Part shown: positions 7,014 to 12,463 of the stretch, one piece after another
How the letters are laid out: the number at the start of each line of letters is the position of its first letter
Position numbering within the stretch: the first letter of the stretch is position 1
Origin: an uncultured Treponema sp.
Lineage (GTDB): Bacteria; Spirochaetota; Spirochaetia; Treponematales; Treponemataceae
Direction: 5' to 3'
DNA length: 12,463 nucleotides
Assembly (NCBI GenBank): GCA_937885235.1
Contig: CAKZZK010000107.1
Location: 1-12,463, forward strand
Program-made: the position numbers and the translations under genes
The notes under the pieces: generated by a model
What the model was told of the DNA's origin: nothing
What the model saw: the letters and a program-made list of their open reading frames with translations, nothing else
The model's database searches: none

Positions 7014-7037
7014 TTTCGCAAGTTTTGCATAGCGAAA
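7014..7037. repeat. Inverted repeat between divergent promoters (possible operator)
   Basis: TTTCGC at 7014-7019 and GCGAAA at 7032-7037 form 6-bp arms with a 12-nt spacer. The repeat sits upstream of the DUF3160 -10 box, in its -35 region, and about 20 bp upstream of the alpha-galactosidase -35. It could bind a regulator of one or both genes, but arms this short can also occur by chance. Confidence 0.3.
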
Positions 7038-7057
7038 GCGCGACTTTACCTCTCCCC

Positions 7058-7086
7058 TCGACAGCCAGAATATTCAGCTATATAAT
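7058..7086 (+). promoter_or_regulatory. Sigma-70 type promoter of the alpha-galactosidase gene
   Basis: TCGACA (7058-7063, 5 of 6 to TTGACA), a 17-nt spacer, then a perfect TATAAT (7081-7086). The start codon ATG is at 7094, 7 nt after the -10, which is where transcription would be expected to begin. No Shine-Dalgarno precedes the ATG. Together this suggests a leaderless transcript. Confidence 0.75.
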
Positions 7087-7093
7087 AAATCCT

Positions 7094-9313
7094 ATGAATA
7101 TCACGTATAACGAACGGACGCGCAGTTTTGCGATTGAAACAGAGCACACGGGCTACTATATTGGCATCGTGGATGAAGAAAACTTCGTCGGGCACATTCA
7201 TTACGGCAAAAAGCTCGGTACGGAGGACGAGCTGCCAGCCCTCCTGCGTATTTATGAAATGCCAAAAGTGCCGTCACAGAACAATCGCGACAGACTTTCG
7301 TTCTACGATTCCTTTCCTTTTGAATATCCCACGGGCGGCATAGGGGACTTCCGTGAAAGCTGCCTGAATGTGGAAAACTCGCTGGGACAGAGTGCCGCAC
7401 AGCTGCGCTATGTTTCCCACGAAATACGAAGGGGAAAGCCGCCCCTCAAAGGATTGCCCGCCACCTGGGGCAGCGAAGACGACAGTATGACGCTGTTCCT
7501 GCACTGCACAGACAGCGTGCTCAATCTGGAAGTGACGCTTTTCTACAGCATATTCAAAGGCATAGACGCAGTGGCACGCAGCGTCTATATCAAAAACAGC
7601 GGTACAGAGGCTGTTACGCTCAGCAAGGCATACTCCTCCTGCCTCGATATGGACAACAGGAATTTCGATTTCATCTCCCTGCACGGCAGCTGGGCACGGG
7701 AGCGGCACATAGACCGCACTCCCCTCTTCCACGGCAGGCTTGCGGCGGCATCCCTGCGGGGAGAAACGAGTCATCAGCAGCAGAACTTCTGCGCGCTTGC
7801 CGCCCGCAACGCGGACTATGACGCGGGGGAGGTTTACGGTCAGTGCCTGGTCTACAGCGGCAACTTTCTTGCGCAGGCAGAGCTGAACCAGTTTGATTCC
7901 GTGCGCCTCGTGACGGGCATCCACAGCGAGGGTTTTCGCTGGCATCTTGCACCGGGAGAAGATTTCACTACGCCGGAGGCAGTGCTCGTCTATGCGGCAG
8001 ACGGCTTGAACGGCATGGCGCACAGCTTCCATGACCTGTGGCGCAGCCACCTTATCCGCGGAACATACCGCGATTCTATGCGCCCCATACTTATCAACAA
8101 CTGGGAGGCAACATATTTCGACTTCGACACAGACAAGCTGCTTGCCATTGCGCGTGAGGCCCGCAAAGACGGCATAGAGATGCTCGTCATGGACGACGGC
8201 TGGTTCGGGCACCGCAGCAACGACGAAAGCTCTCTCGGCGACTGGTTTGTAAACGAAAGCAAGATTAAAGGCGGCTTAAAGTACCTTGTGGACGAGGTGA
8301 ATAAGCTTGGCATGAAATTCGGCATCTGGTTCGAGCCGGAGATGATCTCTCCTGACAGCGAGCTGTACAAAAAGCATCCCGACTGGGCGCTGGCGGTCCG
8401 CAATCGCACGGCGGGGCTGTGCCGCTGCCAGTACGTGCTTGACCTCAGCCGCCCAGAAATATGCGACTATGTATTCGCGCGGGTGGCAGACATACTGCAC
8501 GGGGCAAACATAGCCTACGTCAAATGGGATATGAACAGGCAGCTTGCAGACCTCGGCAGCGCGGTTTTGCCACCGGAACGCGCGGGGGAACTGTACCACC
8601 GCTATGTGCTCGGCCTCTACAGCCTGCAGGACCGGCTGCTGAAAGAATTCCCCTCGCTGCTTCTGGAAAACTGCTCAGGAGGCGGCGCACGCTATGATGC
8701 TGCAATGCTCTACTACAGCCCACAAATCTGGTGCTCTGATGATACAGATGCCATCGAGCGGCTGGAAATCCAAGAGGGAACGGCTCTGGTTTACCCGCTG
8801 TCCTCTATGGGCGCGCATGTCTCCGTCTGCCCAAATCACGCCTGCGGACGGGTTACGCCCTTCCGCACCCGCGGCTACGTGGCATTGGCGGGCACCTTCG
8901 GCTACGAGCTGGACATCACCAAGCTGACGGCACAGGAACGAGAGCTCATCCCCGAACAGATTGCCCTCTATAAAAAGCATAATGAGCTGATACGGACGGG
9001 AGACTATTATCGCCTCGCTTCCGCCAGAGAGAACAGAGACTATGATGCATGGGAAGTGCTGGCAAAAGACGGCTTGCAGGCTCTGGTAACGCTCGTGCAG
9101 GTGCTCAACCACCCGAATTTCCACTCCCGAAGCCTGCGACTGAGGGGGCTTGTAGAGGGAACACGCTACCGCGTGCAGATAGAAGACAGCCTCGGCAGCA
9201 AAAGGGATGCGGGGATATGGACAGGCAGGACGCTCTGCAACGCGGGGCTGCTTCTGCCCCGGCTCTGGGGAGACTTTCAGAGCCAGCTGATCTACCTCAG
9301 CCGTTGCGAGTAA
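7094..9313 (+). CDS. Alpha-galactosidase, glycoside hydrolase family 36
   Basis: A retaining exo-alpha-galactosidase of 739 residues, typical of the 720-745 residue bacterial GH36 enzymes. It would release galactose from melibiose or raffinose-family sugars. No signal peptide is present, so it should act in the cytoplasm on imported sugars. Seen in order: the N-terminal beta-sandwich (about 1-330); then the barrel with NNWEATYFDFD, MDDGWFG (367-372 region), LGDWFVNESKIKGGL, GIWFEPEMI, YVKWDMNR with nucleophile Asp479, LLENCSGGGARYD, and WCSDDTDAIERL with acid/base Asp549; then a C-terminal beta domain. The 70-residue distance between the two Asp residues matches known family members. ATG 7094 is preferred because residues from MNITYN onward fit the family N-terminus and a strong promoter abuts it. 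A TTG at 7025 would add 23 residues overlapping the promoter. No transporter or regulator is adjacent. The 3' end overlaps the convergent gene by 17 bp. Confidence 0.95.
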   Translation: MNITYNERTRSFAIETEHTGYYIGIVDEENFVGHIHYGKKLGTEDELPALLRIYEMPKVPSQNNRDRLSFYDSFPFEYPTGGIGDFRESCLNVENSLGQSAAQLRYVSHEIRRGKPPLKGLPATWGSEDDSMTLFLHCTDSVLNLEVTLFYSIFKGIDAVARSVYIKNSGTEAVTLSKAYSSCLDMDNRNFDFISLHGSWARERHIDRTPLFHGRLAAASLRGETSHQQQNFCALAARNADYDAGEVYGQCLVYSGNFLAQAELNQFDSVRLVTGIHSEGFRWHLAPGEDFTTPEAVLVYAADGLNGMAHSFHDLWRSHLIRGTYRDSMRPILINNWEATYFDFDTDKLLAIAREARKDGIEMLVMDDGWFGHRSNDESSLGDWFVNESKIKGGLKYLVDEVNKLGMKFGIWFEPEMISPDSELYKKHPDWALAVRNRTAGLCRCQYVLDLSRPEICDYVFARVADILHGANIAYVKWDMNRQLADLGSAVLPPERAGELYHRYVLGLYSLQDRLLKEFPSLLLENCSGGGARYDAAMLYYSPQIWCSDDTDAIERLEIQEGTALVYPLSSMGAHVSVCPNHACGRVTPFRTRGYVALAGTFGYELDITKLTAQERELIPEQIALYKKHNELIRTGDYYRLASARENRDYDAWEVLAKDGLQALVTLVQVLNHPNFHSRSLRLRGLVEGTRYRVQIEDSLGSKRDAGIWTGRTLCNAGLLLPRLWGDFQSQLIYLSRCE

Positions 9314-10802
9314 GGATGAGAGGGCGCCCCTCGGCAGGATATATCTCGTCAGCCCTCACAACGTAGGGCTGCAAGATAACCCGCTCTTTATCCAGCGGCA
9401 TTTCGCCATCGGTAGAAGAAAGCGTGGTCACGAGGTATGTCCCGTTAAAGAAGGGGCTGTCCGTCTCTGAACGGAACTGGACAAGCGGCTGATTGTTGAT
9501 GTGCAGGGCAAGGTAATTTCCCGTGTCTGCGGCGATTCCGCCCTGCACCGTGTAGGTACCGCCAGAAAAATCGATGCGGGTGCCGTCGCCTGCAAGCCAC
9601 GGCGCTCCCTCTTCAAGATTGACAATATATGGCGGCGAGAGCGCATCTTCCTCGTTCTGCTCAACATAAAGGTCGGAGAATTTCATCTTTTTATACTCGC
9701 CGTTCCAGACATTCTCCTCGCTGATAAGCATCTGCACGTCATCCTGAATGAGGACGCGGATCTTGTCAAGCTCCAGAAGGGAAACGTTCAATTTCCGCCT
9801 GAGCGTTTCTATCTCCAGATTAGTGCTGGCAATCTGCATGCTGCGGTACTGGAGGACGTTATTTTCCCATGAATACACTTCCGCATCGTCATCGAGAAGA
9901 AAGATAATCTGCTGCTCTGAGGCATTGAAGAAAAGGTAGCGGTATTCGCCCGTGGTAGCGTTCAGCTTGTACCAGAGACCGTCTAAGAAAGCAGAAAAAG
10001 TTTCCACCGTGCCGTTCTGAATGCTTGCCAGGTCCTTTGCGGCAAGGTTGCTTCCCGCAATGTGCAGCTTGCGGGTCTGCACATATTTCTGCCTGGAAGC
10101 ATCCCACTCCCAGCAAGTCTGTATCTGATCGCTGCTTTCGGGTCGGGAACGGTCGGAGCTGTACATCCACACCGGATAGCTCTGCCCTTTGGCAAGGCTG
10201 TGCTCATAGGACTCACCGCGCCCTTCCTGTTCAATGTATATCGTCCCCTCGCCCTCTATGTCCGCAATCTGGCTCAGCGAATACGCGCCGTCCTGCTTTT
10301 TGATGAGGTATGCTTCAAAGACGGCGTTGCCATTCTGCCCAAAGCCCTGATACACCAAGGCAAGGCTGTGGTCGCCAATCAAATCAATGCCTGTGTAGGA
10401 AAATGTCTTTACCTGCGAGATTTTTGTGGGAAGCTCAATGCTCCGCCCGTACTGCCTGCTTTCGGGATCATACATACCGACGAGCAGCTGTATGTAGGGG
10501 CTGCCCGCCGCTTTGACGGCGTTGATCTGGTCATCATAGCCGTCACCGTCAAAATCGAGGTCAACGATGTTGAGTATAGACTCATCTTCTTTGAGGGGAA
10601 TGAGGGATTCAACCACCGTGTCCCCGCGCATTATGGAGGTCCGCGCAGAGGAAGAGGAAAGCTCTGTCTGTGACTGGGGGATAACGACCCGTGAAGCGGT
10701 TATCTGCCGCTGCACGGTCTCTCCATAGCGATTGTTGAGCACGACAAAAGCCAGTACGGCAATCGCGGCAATAAACATGACAAGGACAAGTCGCTTTCGC
10801 AT
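9297..10802 (-). CDS. Pallilysin-related (Tp0751-like) membrane-anchored or secreted protein lacking HEXXH
   Basis: A 501-residue exported protein with an N-terminal signal anchor or signal peptide (about 5-22, no Cys lipobox). Next come a short Ser/Thr/Gln-rich stretch and the acidic motif DLDFDGDGYDD (81-91), as in FG-GAP or calcium-binding loops, within a beta-rich region (about 65-240). Residues about 265-372 resemble the Tp0751 (pallilysin) lipocalin-like domain of T. pallidum as I recall it: FLDGLW, YLFFN, TLRRKLNV, VWNGEY. The Tp0751 HEVIH zinc motif aligns with LDKIR (345-349), so the metalloprotease site is absent. Residues about 390-465 look like a second, weaker copy (ending FFNGTY). 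The Tp0751 family binds host laminin and fibrinogen; binding here is only inferred. ATG 10802 has GAGGA directly abutting, an unusually short spacing. It lies 24 nt after argD on the same strand. Its 3' end overlaps the convergent alpha-galactosidase gene. Confidence 0.7.
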   Translation of the reverse strand: MRKRLVLVMFIAAIAVLAFVVLNNRYGETVQRQITASRVVIPQSQTELSSSSARTSIMRGDTVVESLIPLKEDESILNIVDLDFDGDGYDDQINAVKAAGSPYIQLLVGMYDPESRQYGRSIELPTKISQVKTFSYTGIDLIGDHSLALVYQGFGQNGNAVFEAYLIKKQDGAYSLSQIADIEGEGTIYIEQEGRGESYEHSLAKGQSYPVWMYSSDRSRPESSDQIQTCWEWDASRQKYVQTRKLHIAGSNLAAKDLASIQNGTVETFSAFLDGLWYKLNATTGEYRYLFFNASEQQIIFLLDDDAEVYSWENNVLQYRSMQIASTNLEIETLRRKLNVSLLELDKIRVLIQDDVQMLISEENVWNGEYKKMKFSDLYVEQNEEDALSPPYIVNLEEGAPWLAGDGTRIDFSGGTYTVQGGIAADTGNYLALHINNQPLVQFRSETDSPFFNGTYLVTTLSSTDGEMPLDKERVILQPYVVRADEIYPAEGRPLILTRNG

Positions 10803-10826
10803 TCCTCAATGATACAGAAGACTTGA

Positions 10827-11993
10827 TTATTTTGCAAGAACCGAATGCAGGATAGCGAGTCCGTCATTTATGAGGTTCTTGGGTATATTGAGCGGCGGCA
10901 CAAGGCGCAGGGTATGCTCACCGGCAGTGGAGAACAAGAGGCCCTTTGCAAGGCACTCTTTTTCCACTTCGGCGGGATTTTTCTCGTCCACCAGCTGCAC
11001 GCCGACCATGAGCCCCAGTCCGCGAACCTCTTTGACTGCCGCCAGCCCCCAGCTGCGGATTTGTTCGCGCATATAATCGCCCTTTTCCGTCACGTGGCCA
11101 AGGAAATCAGGCGCGGTGAGCGTCCTGAGCACCACGCGGGCAGCCGCGCAGGCGAGCGGGTTTCCGCCAAAGGTAGACTGGTGATCCCCCGCGACGAAGA
11201 CATTGTGCGCCTTTCCGCGGAAGAGACATGCCCCCATGGGGACTCCGCCGGCAATAGCCTTTGCAAGCGTCACCACTTCAGGATTGAACTGGAGCTGCTC
11301 GCTCGCCAGCAGACTGCCGGTGCGGCCCATGCCGGTCTGCACTTCATCGGCAATCACGATGGCTCCCGCATTGCGGGCGGCAGTCGCTGCTGCCTGAGCC
11401 CACTCGGCATCAAGGGGTATCACCCCCCCTTCACCCTGCACGCATTCCATCATCAGCGCGGCAGTGCTGTCGTCAAAGGCATCCTTGATTGCATCCCAGT
11501 CGTTCGCTTTTATGGTCTTGAAACCGACGGGGTACGGCTCAAAGCATTCGGGGTGGAACTTTTCCTGCCCCGTCGCCTTAAGGGTGGCTAGAGTACGCCC
11601 GTGGAAGGAGCGTTCAAGCGTTACAATTACCTTGCGCTTGTAGCCGCCGTTGAGCTGGCCGTACTTGCGGGCAAGCTTGATGGCAGCCTCGTTTGCCTCA
11701 GCACCGCTGTTGCCAAAGAAAACGCCGTCAAAGCCCGTGGCATTCAGCAGTTCCTTTGCATAAGCCACTTCGGTGTCGCTCGTAAAATAATTGCAGACAT
11801 GTATCTGCTTGCGGGCCTGACGTTCAATGGCCTCTACAAGCGGCTTGTAGTTGTGCCCCAAGCAGTTCACGGCAATGCCTGCCAGAAAATCTATGTATTT
11901 CTTTCCATTTATATCCCGCAGGACAGCCCCGTTGCCGCTCTTAAAGGTGACGTCAAAGGAGCCATAATTATTCAGTATCTGTTTGTTTCCCAT
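10827..11993 (-). CDS. argD: Acetylornithine aminotransferase
   Basis: This class-III PLP aminotransferase interconverts N-acetylglutamate 5-semialdehyde and N-acetylornithine, using glutamate as amino donor, in arginine synthesis; it may also serve lysine synthesis as succinyl-DAP aminotransferase. The 388 residues are full length for the family. Visible motifs: DFLAGIAVNCLGHN, FFGNSGAEANEAAIKLAR, SFHGRTLATLKATGQ, ECVQGEGGV, IADEVQTGMGRTG, and TLAKAIAGGVPMGA with the PLP-binding lysine at K245, then HQSTFGGNPLACAAA and TLRLVPPLNI. The ATG is preceded by AGGATGAG and starts 9 nt after the argB stop, so the two are almost certainly co-transcribed. The adjacent acetylglutamate kinase supports ArgD over ornithine or GABA aminotransferase. 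Confidence 0.95.
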   Translation of the reverse strand: MGNKQILNNYGSFDVTFKSGNGAVLRDINGKKYIDFLAGIAVNCLGHNYKPLVEAIERQARKQIHVCNYFTSDTEVAYAKELLNATGFDGVFFGNSGAEANEAAIKLARKYGQLNGGYKRKVIVTLERSFHGRTLATLKATGQEKFHPECFEPYPVGFKTIKANDWDAIKDAFDDSTAALMMECVQGEGGVIPLDAEWAQAAATAARNAGAIVIADEVQTGMGRTGSLLASEQLQFNPEVVTLAKAIAGGVPMGACLFRGKAHNVFVAGDHQSTFGGNPLACAAARVVLRTLTAPDFLGHVTEKGDYMREQIRSWGLAAVKEVRGLGLMVGVQLVDEKNPAEVEKECLAKGLLFSTAGEHTLRLVPPLNIPKNLINDGLAILHSVLAK

Positions 11994-12002
11994 ATTCTCA
12001 TC

Positions 12003-12463
12003 CTAATAAATCATCGTTCCAATACCCCTGTCGCTGAACATCTCGATGAGCAGCGAGTGAGGCACCCGTCCGTCTATGATGTGCGTGCGGGGAACACCAC
12101 CTTTGCGGGCAAGCATACAGCACTCTATTTTGGGAATCATGCCCCCCGCAATGGTGCCGTCAGCGATGAATTTGTCAATGTCGGCAAGGTGGATGCGCTG
12201 CACAAGGGACGTAGGATCATTCACATCGCGGAGAACGCCAGGTACATTGGTCAGCTGCACAAATTTCTCCGCACCCAAAGCAACAGCAATCTTTGCCGCG
12301 GCAGTGTCCGCATTGATGTTATAGCGGCTGGAGTCGCCCACCTCGCCAAGCGCCACGGTGGACACAACGGGGATAAAGCCCTGCTGCAGGAGGGACTGGA
12401 TTATCTCTGGGTGCACTTCCGTCACCTCGCCCACAAAGCCCAGGTCGGCGCCGTCCTTGTCGA
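12003..12463 (-). CDS. argB: Acetylglutamate kinase, N-terminal part outside the window
   Basis: ArgB phosphorylates N-acetylglutamate with ATP, the second step of arginine synthesis. The visible 152 C-terminal residues include DLGFVGEVTEV, GFIPVVSTVALG, YNINADTAAAKIAVALGAEK (nucleotide-binding region), TNVPGVL, GGMIPKIE and the family-typical end FSDRGIGTMIY. The frame is open to the right edge and about 140-150 N-terminal residues should lie beyond it. argD follows after 9 nt, so this is the argBD order of an arginine operon. Whether the enzyme is arginine-inhibited cannot be judged, because the usual N-terminal helix region is missing from the window. Confidence 0.95.
   Translation of the reverse strand, partial: DKDGADLGFVGEVTEVHPEIIQSLLQQGFIPVVSTVALGEVGDSSRYNINADTAAAKIAVALGAEKFVQLTNVPGVLRDVNDPTSLVQRIHLADIDKFIADGTIAGGMIPKIECCMLARKGGVPRTHIIDGRVPHSLLIEMFSDRGIGTMIY

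Noticed and set aside
7025..7093. Extension of the alpha-galactosidase to a TTG at 7025
   Set aside because: It would translate through the TCGACA/TATAAT promoter, and the extra residues do not fit the family N-terminus.
7274..8212. Minus-strand open frame of 312 codons opposite the alpha-galactosidase gene
   Set aside because: It lies fully antisense to a certain GH36 gene, shows no family motifs, and is explained by GC-rich codon use leaving the opposite frame open.
10062..10673. Plus-strand open frame of 203 codons opposite the pallilysin-related gene
   Set aside because: The minus-strand gene has a signal sequence and conserved domain; this frame has no recognisable features.
10845..11591. 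Plus-strand open frame of 248 codons opposite argD
   Set aside because: Antisense shadow of a well-supported aminotransferase; no recognisable domain or promoter.

Overview
The window most likely comes from a spirochaete of the genus Treponema. Three things point there: a protein related to the T. pallidum adhesin pallilysin (Tp0751), several lipoproteins with relaxed spirochaete-style lipoboxes, and a non-mevalonate (DXS) isoprenoid gene. Base composition is moderately GC-rich. A cytoplasmic alpha-galactosidase and arginine-biosynthesis genes suggest a saccharolytic, less auxotrophic treponeme of the gut, rumen or mouth rather than T. pallidum itself. The genus is an inference from protein resemblance; no species can be named.

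Layout. Everything except the alpha-galactosidase lies on the minus strand. Read in the direction of transcription (right to left), the first block is argB (5' part outside the window), argD, and a pallilysin-related membrane-anchored or secreted protein, with gaps of 9 and 24 nt. The plus-strand alpha-galactosidase (GH36) converges on this block, and the two 3' ends overlap by 17 bp. A 101-bp divergent promoter region separates the alpha-galactosidase from a second minus-strand block: a DUF3160 lipoprotein followed, with a 1-nt overlap, by a Memo-family lipoprotein. Next comes a promoter and the overlapping pair lepB (signal peptidase I) and hemW (radical SAM). Then another promoter, a 29-codon ribosomal-protein-like gene, a strong hairpin-plus-U-tract, and dxs, which runs off the left edge.

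How the genes relate. The lepB/hemW/small-basic-protein/dxs end is housekeeping: protein export, a heme or radical-SAM related function, the ribosome, and isoprenoid/thiamine precursor supply. The DUF3160 and Memo lipoproteins look like a coupled envelope-protein pair of unknown function. The GH36 enzyme has no signal peptide and would cleave alpha-galactosides such as melibiose or raffinose family sugars after uptake. argB and argD are consecutive steps of arginine synthesis, and the adhesin-like gene sits directly behind them.

Most interesting points: a pallilysin domain without the HEXXH metal site; a signal peptidase I with Arg at the catalytic Lys position; a well-formed promoter that places the GH36 start codon at the expected transcription start (leaderless mRNA), with a similarly leader-poor divergent partner; a Memo protein exported as a lipoprotein; and a tiny bS22/mS38-like gene. 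I saw no CRISPR array, tRNA, rRNA, transposon or prophage. There is no gene-free stretch longer than about 110 bp.
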